Source of the DNA: Bradyrhizobium oropedii
GTDB taxonomy: Bacteria; Pseudomonadota; Alphaproteobacteria; Rhizobiales; Xanthobacteraceae
NCBI RefSeq assembly: GCF_020889685.1
Contig: NZ_JACMYO010000042.1
Coordinates: 1-52,695 of the forward strand
DNA: 52,695 bases
Reading direction: 5' to 3'
The notes below the pieces were generated by a model. The model was given only the letters and a program-made list of their open reading frames with translations, did no database searches and was not told the DNA's origin. The first letter of the stretch is position 1, and each line of letters begins with the position of its first letter. Below, piece after piece: positions 1-7,569 of this stretch. The translations under genes were made by a program, and so were the position numbers.

Positions 1-52
1 ATTCGCCGGTGGCTCCATCACGTTGCTCGTGTCAACGAGCGCGAGGCGCCGG

Positions 53-472
53 CTAGCTCTGCTGTTTCACGGCCAAAATCGTCACCGAACGGGTCTGGTG
101 GCTCGGCGTCTGGAAATCGATGGTCTGGCCGACCGACAATCCGATCAGCGCGGCGCCGACCGGCGTCAGCACCGAGATGCGTCGCAGCGCGATGTCGGCT
201 TCGTGCGGATACACCAGCACGACCTCTCTGACATCGCCGGTTTCGTCGTCACGGTAGCGCACGCGCGAGCCCATGCGGACCACGTCAGGCAGTTCGGAAT
301 CGTCGGCGACGACCCGGGCACGGTCGGTCTCGCGCGCGAGGAACTGGGCCACGCGTGGAAACACCGCCATGCTGGAATCGGCCAGCGCGCTGAGGCGATG
401 CGCTTCGCTCGCAGTGATGACGATCGGCGGTAATGCGGGAGCGGTAAAGTCGTTCTGAATGGTTCGGGTCAT
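53..472 (-). CDS. rnk: Rnk-type nucleoside diphosphate kinase regulator (GreA/GreB C-terminal family)
   Basis: A 139-residue protein with the Rnk layout: a short helical N-terminal part followed by a GreA/GreB-like C-terminal FKBP-fold domain (about residues 45-130) with the segments GSRVRYRD and SVLTPVGAALIGLSVGQ that typify the family. Rnk proteins bind RNA polymerase near the secondary channel and were first described as regulators of nucleoside diphosphate kinase; they lack the long coiled-coil of GreA. Length matches the family. It stands alone, reading leftward, with no co-directional neighbour close by. The family is clear; its effect in this organism is inferred. Confidence 0.88.
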   Translation of the reverse strand: MTRTIQNDFTAPALPPIVITASEAHRLSALADSSMAVFPRVAQFLARETDRARVVADDSELPDVVRMGSRVRYRDDETGDVREVVLVYPHEADIALRRISVLTPVGAALIGLSVGQTIDFQTPSHQTRSVTILAVKQQS

Positions 473-782
473 GTCGGATGATCTTTGCGGTTGATCGCAG
501 GCGCGATGACGCCGGCGCGCGAATATCTCGTGCGACGCGACGGGCCGAATGATTTTGATGGTGTTATGAATTGACGACGTCGAGAATCCGGACGGCGCGC
601 GATCGCCGGCCGGCTAATTGCCTGCGTGCAGACGTCCGGCGCGCAATCCGAGGCGCGCAATACGGGTGTCGATGCTCAACATGTCGATCATGGCATCATC
701 AACATAGCCGCTCGTGACGACGCATCCATTGCGGCGAAAGCGCGCACGTGCGCGTCGTGGACCGATCCGCCATTGGCCGCGG
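473..782. other. Intergenic stretch without a recognised gene
   Basis: About 310 bases between the rnk start and the end of the chromate transporter operon. Short reading frames here have low-complexity, arginine-rich translations and no family resemblance. It should contain the rnk promoter (leftward), but I cannot point to convincing -35/-10 boxes. Confidence 0.5.
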
Positions 783-1313
783 TCAGGGCTGGCCGATGCC
801 AGTGAGGCCGAGCACCGCGCCGGCGGCGAGCGCGAGCAGCGGATGGATGCGGGTCGTCGTGGTGGCGATCGCGACGCCTGCGGCGATCACGACGGTGCCC
901 CAGCTCGAGACCGATGCGTGGGTGATGACGATGGCGCTGGCGGTGACGAGGCCGGCGGTGACCGGAACCAGCCCGGCCTGCACCGTGCGCCGCCAAGGGC
1001 GGTCCTTGAAGCGTTCCCAGAGCCGAAGCGCGAAGCCGGTGACCAGCGACGATGGCCCGAACTTGGCGAGCGAGGTCACCAGCACGCCCGAGAAGCCGGC
1101 GACATGCCAGCCGACCAGCGGAACCACCATCATGTTCGGCCCCGGCGCGGCCTGCGCCAGCGCGAACAGCGCGCCGAATTCCTGCGCCGTCATCCAGTGA
1201 TGGATATCGACCACCTGGCGCTGCATCTCGGGCAGGATGGTGTTGCCGCCGCCGAAGGCGAGCAGCGACAATTGGCTGAAGATCAGCGCGAGCGTGACCA
1301 GGGTTCCGCTCAT
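783..1313 (-). CDS. Chromate transporter, short-chain subunit (second of pair)
   Basis: A 176-residue membrane protein of the CHR family. The N-terminal part shows the family signature: LLAFGGGNTILPEMQRQVVD, then QEFGALFALAQAAPGPNM, followed by several hydrophobic helices. Full-length ChrA is about 400 residues with two homologous halves; here each half is a separate gene, as in short-chain CHR pairs that work as heterodimers. The start codon overlaps the stop of the preceding half by four bases, so the two are translationally coupled. The family exports chromate from the cytoplasm; the substrate here is inferred. Confidence 0.9.
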   Translation of the reverse strand: MSGTLVTLALIFSQLSLLAFGGGNTILPEMQRQVVDIHHWMTAQEFGALFALAQAAPGPNMMVVPLVGWHVAGFSGVLVTSLAKFGPSSLVTGFALRLWERFKDRPWRRTVQAGLVPVTAGLVTASAIVITHASVSSWGTVVIAAGVAIATTTTRIHPLLALAAGAVLGLTGIGQP

Positions 1314-1876
1314 GACGCCTGCCTCGACCTGAGGACAATGCTGAGCGGCGCCAGCGTCAACAGGGTCGGCAGCAGCGGCAGCCGGAACACCGCGATCGCC
1401 AGCACGCAGAGCGCGCCGATGAACAGGCCGAGCACATCCCGCCGCAACGGCCAGGCGATCTTGATCGCGGTGGAAATCAGCAGTCCGGCTGCGGCCGCGG
1501 CGAGGCCGCCGAACAGATGACGCACGACCGGGTCGTCGGCGAAGCGGCCATAGATCACGCCGAGGCCGATCACGACGGCGGTCGGCACCGCGATCAGGCC
1601 GAGGATCGCCGCGAACGCGCCGGGAATGCCGCGAAACTTCAGCCCGACCGCCACCGACATGTTGATGATGTTACCGCCGGGCAGGAACTGGCAGAGCCCG
1701 AGCAGGTCGGTGAACTCGGCACTGGAGAGCCAGCCGCGCTTCTCCACCATCATGTGGCGCGCCAGCGGCAGCACGCCGCCGAAGCCGGTCAGTCCGAGGA
1801 TGAAGAAGCCCGTGAACAACTCGCCGATATCAGGTGCATCATGCTTGGTGGTTTGAGCGGCGGGTATGGCGTCCAT
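1310..1876 (-). CDS. Chromate transporter, short-chain subunit (first of pair)
   Basis: A 188-residue CHR-family half transporter, first gene of a two-gene leftward operon. The conserved N-terminal motif reads GLTGFGGVLPLARHMMVE, then LLGLCQFLPGGNIINMSVA, followed by about five hydrophobic segments. It would pair with the 176-residue half encoded immediately downstream. A LysR regulator diverges from it across a roughly 110-bp intergenic region with two dyads, so LysR control is likely. Chromate efflux is the family function; sulfate or another oxyanion cannot be excluded. Confidence 0.9.
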   Translation of the reverse strand: MDAIPAAQTTKHDAPDIGELFTGFFILGLTGFGGVLPLARHMMVEKRGWLSSAEFTDLLGLCQFLPGGNIINMSVAVGLKFRGIPGAFAAILGLIAVPTAVVIGLGVIYGRFADDPVVRHLFGGLAAAAAGLLISTAIKIAWPLRRDVLGLFIGALCVLAIAVFRLPLLPTLLTLAPLSIVLRSRQAS

Positions 1877-1936
1877 CGGCGAGGCGGCTCCGGTTCGCGT
1901 TGTTGTTGGGCCGACTCTAGTTGGCCGCGTGCCAAA

Positions 1937-1980
1937 TATCCACTATATGGATAGAGTAATCTTCATATCTATTGCATATG
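1937..1980. promoter_or_regulatory. Two dyads between the divergent chromate transporter and LysR genes
   Basis: TATCCA-N5-TGGATA (1937-1953) and CATAT-N7-ATATG (1964-1980) lie in an AT-rich patch between the divergent genes, just upstream of the LysR start. The first has the spacing of a LysR-type T-N11-A site. They probably serve autoregulation and control of the transporter pair. Regulator binding is inferred. Confidence 0.5.
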
Positions 1981-1990
1981 GATCGCTCCG

Positions 1991-2908
1991 ATGATCGAGC
2001 TGCGTCATCTCCGCTATGCCGTTGCGGTCGCCGAGGAAGGCCATATCACCCGCGCCGCTGCGCGGCTCGGCATCCAGCAGCCGCCGCTGAGCCAGCAGAT
2101 CCGCGCGCTGGAAGGTGCAATCGGCGCGCCGCTGTTCCGCCGGCAGCCGCGCGGGGTCGAGCTCACCGCCGCCGGCCGCGCCTTCGTCGACAGGGCGCGC
2201 GCGATCCTGCGCGACACCGACCTCGCGGTGGAAGCCGCGCGACGCGCCAGCCGCGGCCAGGAGGGCCAGCTCGCCATCGGCTTCACCTCTTCGGCCGCCT
2301 TCCATCCCTTCGTGACAGGCGTGATGCGCGAGATGCGCGAGCGGGCGCCTGCGATCACGCTCTCGCTCGAGGAGGCCTCGACCGGCGAGCTGATCGAGGC
2401 CGTCGAGGCCGATCGGCTCGATGCCGCCTTCGTGCGTTCGCCGAGCGAGCGGCTGGACAACCTCACGATCACGCATTTGCTTGACGAGGAGATGCTGGTG
2501 GCATTGCCCGACCATCATCCGCGCGCCCGCAAGGACACGCGCCGGCGCATCTCATTGGCCTCGCTTGCCGACGAGCCGCTGATCCTCTACCGCCGCCCGA
2601 CCGGGCCGGGCCTCTACGACAGCATCATCGCCGCCTGTCGCGCCGCAGGCTTCAGCCCGAAAGTGGCGCAGGAGGCGACGCGGATGGTGTCGACGCTGAG
2701 CCTCGTCGCCGCAGGCCTCGGCATTTCGATCGTGCCGGAATCGATGGCGCGGCTGGAGACCGCCGGCGTCTCCTATCTCCGCCTCGACCGCGCCACAGGT
2801 CTCGTCGCACCGCTCGCGCTGGCCCGCAAGAAGGGCCCCGCCGGCGGCACGCTCGGCCGCCTGCTCGCCATTGTGACACGGCGGGTGAAGGACCGTGCTG
2901 TGGCTTGA
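1991..2908 (+). CDS. LysR-family transcriptional regulator
   Basis: A 305-residue LysR-type regulator. Residues 1-60 form the winged helix-turn-helix (MIELRHLRYAVAVAEEGHIT, then AARLGIQQPPLSQQIRALE), and about 90-300 form the periplasmic-binding-protein-like effector domain with GQLAIGFTSSAAFHP at its start. The length is typical. It is divergent from the chromate transporter pair, the classic LysR arrangement, so the oxyanion transporter is its most likely target. The helical part resembles the aromatic-degradation LysR group (CatR/BenM-like) more than CysB. The inducer is unknown. Confidence 0.92.
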   Translation: MIELRHLRYAVAVAEEGHITRAAARLGIQQPPLSQQIRALEGAIGAPLFRRQPRGVELTAAGRAFVDRARAILRDTDLAVEAARRASRGQEGQLAIGFTSSAAFHPFVTGVMREMRERAPAITLSLEEASTGELIEAVEADRLDAAFVRSPSERLDNLTITHLLDEEMLVALPDHHPRARKDTRRRISLASLADEPLILYRRPTGPGLYDSIIAACRAAGFSPKVAQEATRMVSTLSLVAAGLGISIVPESMARLETAGVSYLRLDRATGLVAPLALARKKGPAGGTLGRLLAIVTRRVKDRAVA

Positions 2909-2923
2909 GCGGAGCTTGCAGTC

Positions 2924-3010
2924 CGTCATTGCGAGGAGCGATAGCGACGAAGCAATCCATCTATCGGTATGGGCGGAAGCATGGATTGCTTCGCTTCGCT
3001 CGCAATGACC
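2924..3010. repeat. Palindromic intergenic repeat, family A (copy 1)
   Basis: An imperfect inverted repeat with arms of about 35 bases: CGTCATTGCGAGGAGCG at the left and CGCTCGCAATGAC at the right, both flanking the internal AAGCAATCCAT / ATGGATTGCTT pair. The same element recurs at 25192, 31024, 31742 and 36384. It follows the LysR stop and could form a long hairpin in the transcript. Confidence 0.9.
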
Positions 3011-3251
3011 GCGGTAGAGCCGAACGTTCGTCTCAGTCACGATTGCGCCTGTGGCGCCCGCGATGTGCCCACCGTTAGCGCAGGCCCAGCGCATCCGTGC
3101 GGATGGCGCGGAATGTGGGGAGTTTGGCGAACGTGCGCATCTTGGCGCGGCTAGGTTGCCTGCATCGAACCCGGCTGCCGCGCGTCGATTGCGACAGCTC
3201 CGTTGCATCCGGCGGCGTCGGGTTCAATCACCACAGCGAAAGGCAGTTCCA

Positions 3252-3799
3252 ATGGCACGTTTTCCTGTCCACACGCTCGACTCCGCCCCCGAAGCTTCGA
3301 AGTCCACCCTGCGCGAGGTGGAGGCGCGGTTCGGCATGATCCCCAATCTTGCGGCCGCGATGGCGACGTCGCCCGTGCTCGTCCAGAGCTTCCTCGGCAT
3401 CTTCGACAAGGTGCACGGTGGCAGCTTCTCCGAGCCGCAGATTCAGACCGTGCTGCTCACCGACGCCGTGACCAATGCTGCGCCTGGGCGGTTGCGCTTC
3501 ATTCCGCGCTCGGCTTGCAGGCCGGCCTCGATCCGGTTGATGTCGACGCGATGCGCGCCGGTCGCTCGCCTGCCAACAAGCAGCTCGGCGCGCTCTCGAC
3601 ATTGGCGCGGACGCTGATCGAGAAGCGCGGCCGGCTCGCCGATCAGGAGATCGAGCGCTTTCTGGCGGAGGGGTTCAGCAAGGAACTGCTGCTTGAAGTG
3701 ATCACCATCGTGGCGGCATCGACCATCACCAACTACACCGGCAGCGTCACCAATCCCCCGCTGGAGGCGGGATTGCAGGCGCATGCCTGGAATGGCTGA
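3252..3799 (+). pseudogene. Carboxymuconolactone decarboxylase-family protein, frameshifted
   Basis: The first part, from ATG 3252, reads MARFPVHTLDSAPEASKSTL through LLTDAVTNA. The rest, from 3479 in the frame one base over, reads CAWAVALHSALGLQAGLDP to the stop at 3799. Inserting one base between 3478 and 3479 restores a single protein of about 183 residues and rebuilds the family active-site region (N-x-C-x-W-A-x-x-x-H). This family includes AhpD-like peroxidases with a cysteine/histidine relay; only one cysteine of the usual pair is visible. Either a real broken gene or a one-base sequencing error. An intact AhpD-like gene exists at 50383. Confidence 0.75.
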
Positions 3800-3811
3800 G
3801 GCGGCGCTGTG

Positions 3812-3958
3812 CTCCCTCTCCCCGTTCTTGCGGGGAGAGGGTTGGGGTGAGGGGCTTTCTCCGTGCATGAGGGATAGCCGCGTTTGCGGAGACTCCCTCT
3901 CACCCGGAACGCATCTGACGATGCGTTCCGACCTCTCCCCGCACGCGGGGCGAGGTGA
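3812..3958. repeat. Palindromic intergenic repeat, family B (copy 1, long form)
   Basis: A composite element of about 147 bases between convergent genes, with CTCTCCCCG-N4-CGGGGAGAG-type hairpins at both ends and CTCACCC and GCATC-TGACGATGC parts within. An inverted, near full-length copy is at 8724 and a short copy at 34488. It may act as a bidirectional terminator here. Confidence 0.85.
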
Positions 3959-3981
3959 ACCGCGTCCGTGCTCGGTCCGTC

Positions 3982-5013
3982 CTAGCCCGCAAATCTGGCG
4001 CGGTAGTCTTGCGGCGAGGTCGACAGCAGCCGCAGGAAGCTGCGGCGCATCGTCTCCTCGGAGCCGAAGCCGCAGCGTTGGGCGATGCGCTTGATCGGCA
4101 GGCGTGTCTCCGAGAGCAGATGCCGCGCGCCCTCGACCCTCAGCCGCTCGATGGCGCGTGCCGGCGTCAGCCCGGTTGCATCGGCATAGTGCCGGCTGAA
4201 GCTGCGCTCGCTCATGCCGGCCTGCTTCGCCAGCGTCGAAAGCGAGAGGTCGTCGGCGAGATGGCCGCTGATCCAGTCATGCAGCGCGCCGAACCTGTCG
4301 TCGGTTGTTTGCAGCGACAAGACTTCGCTGAACTGCGCCTGTCCGCCGGGCCGTTTGAGAAACACCACGAGATAGCGGGCGACGGCCAGCGCCGTTGCGC
4401 GGCCGAGATCTTCCTCCACCAGCGCCAACGCCAGATCGATTCCGGAGGTGACGCCGGCCGAGGTCCAGAACGATCCGTCGCGCACGAAGATCGGATCGGA
4501 CTCGACGCGGACGTCGGGAAAGCGCTCGGCGAGCTCTTGCCAGAATCCCCAATGGGTCACGGCGCGCCGGCCGTCGAGAGCACCTGATGCGGCGAGCAGG
4601 AACGCGCCGGTGCAGACCGAGGCGGTGCGGCGTGCGTCTCCGGCGCGTTTGCGCACCCAGTCGACCAGCACAGCATCCGCCGTCGCGGCGTTGACGCCAT
4701 CGCCGCCCGGAATCACCAGCGTGTCGACCGCGCTGCCGATGGTTGGCAATGGATGCACCGCGAGCCCGATTCCCGCTGATGCCTGGACCGTAGGGCCATC
4801 CTTCGCGACGACGCGGACGTCATATGGCTCCGCGTTGCCTGCCTTGGCCGACAGCGCGTTGGCGGACGCGAACACCTGCAACGGCCCGGTGACGTCGAGC
4901 AACTGCACTGCCGGGTAAGCCAGCACTTCGATCACGCGGCGGTCTTTTGGCGGAGAATGTGGGGGCTTTGGCGCCATCGCCGAAACGTGCCGCGCTAGAT
5001 TCGCTTTGTCCAT
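3982..5013 (-). CDS. GlxA-type transcriptional regulator (DJ-1/PfpI domain plus AraC helix-turn-helix)
   Basis: About 343 residues. The N-terminal DJ-1/PfpI amidotransferase-like domain (about 25-200) begins RRVIEVLAYPAVQLLDVTGP and keeps the nucleophile-elbow cysteine (SVCTGAFLLA) and the following THWGFW histidine. The C-terminal AraC-type double helix-turn-helix (about 240-335) contains LSTLAKQAGMSERSFSRHY and IAQRCGFGSEETMRRSF. The regulator is divergent from a second DJ-1/PfpI gene starting at 5042. I chose ATG 5013; no start has a clear ribosome-binding site. ATG 4977 is as likely and would leave more room for promoters. The effector is unknown; some GlxA proteins respond to quaternary amines. 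Confidence 0.88.
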   Translation of the reverse strand: MDKANLARHVSAMAPKPPHSPPKDRRVIEVLAYPAVQLLDVTGPLQVFASANALSAKAGNAEPYDVRVVAKDGPTVQASAGIGLAVHPLPTIGSAVDTLVIPGGDGVNAATADAVLVDWVRKRAGDARRTASVCTGAFLLAASGALDGRRAVTHWGFWQELAERFPDVRVESDPIFVRDGSFWTSAGVTSGIDLALALVEEDLGRATALAVARYLVVFLKRPGGQAQFSEVLSLQTTDDRFGALHDWISGHLADDLSLSTLAKQAGMSERSFSRHYADATGLTPARAIERLRVEGARHLLSETRLPIKRIAQRCGFGSEETMRRSFLRLLSTSPQDYRARFAG

Positions 5014-5041
5014 AGCGCAACGGAAGTTTGAGGGAAGTTCG

Positions 5042-5755
5042 ATGATCACTCATGATGTACACTTGCGGATCGGATCACTGCTGTTCGAAGGCGTCGATCA
5101 AATCGACTTGACCGGGCCGTTCGAGGTGCTGTCGCGGATTCCGAATTCGACCTACCGCATCTACGGCAAGACGATGGAGCCGGTGCGCGATATCAAGGGA
5201 TTGCGGCTGACGCCGGACGCCACGCTGGCCGAAGCGCCGCCGCTCGATGTGCTGCACGTACCCGGTGGCTTCGGTCAGCAGGCCCTGATGGAGGACACGG
5301 AAGTGCTCGGCTGGATCAGCCGGCAGGCGGCGGGGGCATCCCGCATCTTTTCGGTTTGCACGGGTGCGCTGATCTGCGGAGCGGCAGGCCTTCTGAAGGG
5401 GCGCAGGGCGACGACGCATTGGGCGTCGATTCATCTGCTGCCGTTCTTCGGCGCGATCCCCGTGAACGAACGCGTGGTGGTGGACGGAAGCTTTGTCTTT
5501 GCCGCCGGAGTCACGGCAGGCATCGATGGCGCATTGCGGCTCGCGGCTGAATTGCGCGGCGACGATGCCGCGCGCGCGATCCAGCTCTATATGGTGTATG
5601 CGCCGGAGCCGCCGTTCGACAGCGGGACGCCGGAGACCGCGCCACCCGAGATCCTGCAGCAGTCGCGCCAGGCCGTGCGCGCGATCACGGCGCAGCGGGA
5701 AGAGACCGCGCGCCGCATCGCTGCCAGGCTGGGCGTCGTCGTGCAGGCGGGCTGA
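5042..5755 (+). CDS. inhA: DJ-1/PfpI family protein, isonitrile hydratase-like
   Basis: A 237-residue single-domain DJ-1/PfpI protein. It shows the start segment FEGVDQIDLTGPFEVLSRIP, the nucleophile elbow SVCTGALICGAAGL with the catalytic cysteine, RRATTHWAS, and VVDGSFVFAAGVTAGIDGAL. This arrangement is that of Pseudomonas InhA, which hydrates isonitriles to N-substituted formamides in the cytosol. ATG 5042 was chosen because it follows GAGGGAAG. The divergent GlxA-type gene is the probable regulator. Many members are annotated InhA on similarity alone, so the substrate is a guess. Confidence 0.8.
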   Translation: MITHDVHLRIGSLLFEGVDQIDLTGPFEVLSRIPNSTYRIYGKTMEPVRDIKGLRLTPDATLAEAPPLDVLHVPGGFGQQALMEDTEVLGWISRQAAGASRIFSVCTGALICGAAGLLKGRRATTHWASIHLLPFFGAIPVNERVVVDGSFVFAAGVTAGIDGALRLAAELRGDDAARAIQLYMVYAPEPPFDSGTPETAPPEILQQSRQAVRAITAQREETARRIAARLGVVVQAG

Positions 5756-5762
5756 GCGGGGA

Positions 5763-6242
5763 CTAATTCCCCGGCTCGAAGCTGCAATCGGCGCCGCCGC
5801 CGGCCTTGTCCTTGATCGCTGCCGGATCGAGCGTGCAGGACAGTTTCGACAGCGACTCGTAGATCGTGCCGGCGGCGCCGTCGGGCGGCACGCCGGCTAG
5901 CGCCACGGTGGCGAAGATCGCGTTGGCCTCGCTGCCCTTCACGGTGCCGGTCTTGCCGCCGAAGCTCAGCTCGCAGGAGCGCGAGGTGATGGCGACATTG
6001 CTGGCGCGGCAGACCACCTTGTCGGCGGTGATGGTGATCTTGTTGGCATGGGGGACGTTGCTGTCGCCAGCGAAGAACGCGGCGACCGCCTTCTTCTCCT
6101 TGGCCGGCAGCGCCGAGTGGGGCGCCACGACGCCGGCGAGCGCCAGCGCAACCGAGCCGGAGGTGGTTGCGGGCGCGGCCCATGCGGCTGACGAGGCCAG
6201 CGACAATGAACATGCGAGGATCGTCAGTCGGCCCAGTCTCAT
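5763..6242 (-). CDS. Secreted protein of unknown function with four cysteines
   Basis: About 159 residues with an N-terminal Sec signal peptide (MRLGRLTILACSLSLASSA, cleavage near AWA-AP). The mature part contains four cysteines in VVCRAS, RSCELSF, LSCTLD and ADCSFEP, which would allow two disulfides in the periplasm. I chose ATG 6242 because AGGAG lies six bases upstream; an ATG two codons earlier sits directly against that AGGAG. I recognise no family. It converges on the isonitrile-hydratase-like gene with only seven bases between their ends. Confidence 0.75.
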   Translation of the reverse strand: MRLGRLTILACSLSLASSAAWAAPATTSGSVALALAGVVAPHSALPAKEKKAVAAFFAGDSNVPHANKITITADKVVCRASNVAITSRSCELSFGGKTGTVKGSEANAIFATVALAGVPPDGAAGTIYESLSKLSCTLDPAAIKDKAGGGADCSFEPGN

Positions 6243-6488
6243 TCCCATCTCCTGCCCATCTTCTGAAACGCTCTTTTCGCGACGCGGAATCGCTAGCACG
6301 TCTGGTGGCCTCAATGGGTGACGCCCTTCACATGCCGTCCTGCAACTTCGCGTGAGGCCGGATGCGCGCATAGGGCAGGGCGGCCCCGCGTGGATCCGCT
6401 TGCGCGATCGCGCCATCGGCGGCACAGTTCGATCTGCGGCAGCGATGCCGCCAACAATGACGATAAGAACATCGATTCGAGGAACGCC

Positions 6489-7553
6489 ATGGCGGCCACG
6501 CGCATCGACTGCGACATCCATCCCGCGGTGGGGGGAACGCGCACCACGCTGCTGCCTTATCTCAGCGATCACTGGAAGGAGCAGGTCGTCAGCCGCGCCA
6601 TCGACGGGCTCGACCTCAACTCATATCCGCCGTCGATGCCGCTGTCCGGCCGTGCCGACTGGCGGCCGGCCGACGGCCGCAAGCCGGGCAGCGATCTCGC
6701 TATGGTGCAGCGCGGCGCTTTCGACCAGCTTGGCGCCAGCCACGCCATCTGCAATGTCGTCTACGGCGCGCAGGCGGTGTTCGATCCCTACATGGCGGCG
6801 GACTTCTGCAAGGCGATCAACGACTGGATCGCGGCCGAGTGGCTCGCCAGGGACACGCGGCTGCGCGCCTCGATCGTGGTGCCGATCCAGGCGCCAGATC
6901 TCGCAGTCGAGGAGATCGAGCGCCGCGCCGGCGACAACCGTTTCGTCTCCGTGCTGGTGCCGTCGCAAAACGAGACGCTGCTCGGGCGGCGGCACTATTG
7001 GCCGATCTATCAGGCCGCCGAAAAATACAGACTGCCGATCGCGATCCACGCCGGCAGCGCCTATCGCGGCGCGCCGAGCTCGATCGGCTGGCCGTCCTAT
7101 CGCTACGAATATTATCTCGCCGAAGCGCAGGCGTTCCAGGCGCAGACGCTGAGCCTGATCTATGAGGGCGTGTTCGGGAAGTATCCGGGATTGACGGTCG
7201 TGCTGATGGAATCGGGCGTCAGCTGGCTGCCCGCCTTCATGTGGCGCGCCAACAAGACCTGGCGCGGTGTGCGGGTCGAGGTGCCGTGGGTGGAACGCGA
7301 ACCGGCCGCGATCATCCGCGACCATTTCCGCGTCACCATGCAGCCGTTCGACGCGCCGATGGATGCAACAAGCGTAGCCGATATTATCGACCAGATCGGC
7401 TCCGACAAGATGTTCCTGTTCGCGTCCGACTATCCGCACTGGCAGTTCGACGGCGACGATCCGGTCCCACCGCATCTGCCTGACAGTCTCGTCAGGCGGA
7501 TGTGTGAGGACAACCCGCTCGAAACGTTCCCGCGTCTGAAGCTCGACGCCTGA
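6489..7553 (+). CDS. Amidohydrolase-2 family metal-dependent hydrolase (first of tandem pair)
   Basis: A 354-residue TIM-barrel hydrolase of the amidohydrolase-2 family. The metal-binding motif at the N-terminus is IDCDIHP, a barrel-strand histidine is in LPIAIHAGSAY, and the C-terminal metal aspartate is in MFLFASDYPHWQFDGDD. The family includes aminocarboxymuconate-semialdehyde, gamma-resorcylate and related decarboxylases and hydrolases of ring-derived acids. GAGGA precedes ATG 6489. A paralogue follows 16 bases downstream, so the two form an operon. The substrate cannot be read from the sequence. Confidence 0.9.
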   Translation: MAATRIDCDIHPAVGGTRTTLLPYLSDHWKEQVVSRAIDGLDLNSYPPSMPLSGRADWRPADGRKPGSDLAMVQRGAFDQLGASHAICNVVYGAQAVFDPYMAADFCKAINDWIAAEWLARDTRLRASIVVPIQAPDLAVEEIERRAGDNRFVSVLVPSQNETLLGRRHYWPIYQAAEKYRLPIAIHAGSAYRGAPSSIGWPSYRYEYYLAEAQAFQAQTLSLIYEGVFGKYPGLTVVLMESGVSWLPAFMWRANKTWRGVRVEVPWVEREPAAIIRDHFRVTMQPFDAPMDATSVADIIDQIGSDKMFLFASDYPHWQFDGDDPVPPHLPDSLVRRMCEDNPLETFPRLKLDA

Positions 7554-7569
7554 CTTGGAGGAGGCTCGC

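Noticed and set aside
469..660. Small leftward frame upstream of rnk
   Set aside because: No ribosome-binding site, arginine-rich, overlaps the rnk start and resembles no family.
714..1520. Plus-strand frame antisense to the chromate transporter genes
   Set aside because: Asp/Arg/Gly-rich low-complexity translation, typical of the complement of a membrane-protein gene in high-GC DNA.
2552..3208. Long minus-strand reading frame across the LysR gene end and repeat
   Set aside because: Its translation includes repeat-derived sequence of the CERSEAIH type and runs antisense to a clear LysR gene.
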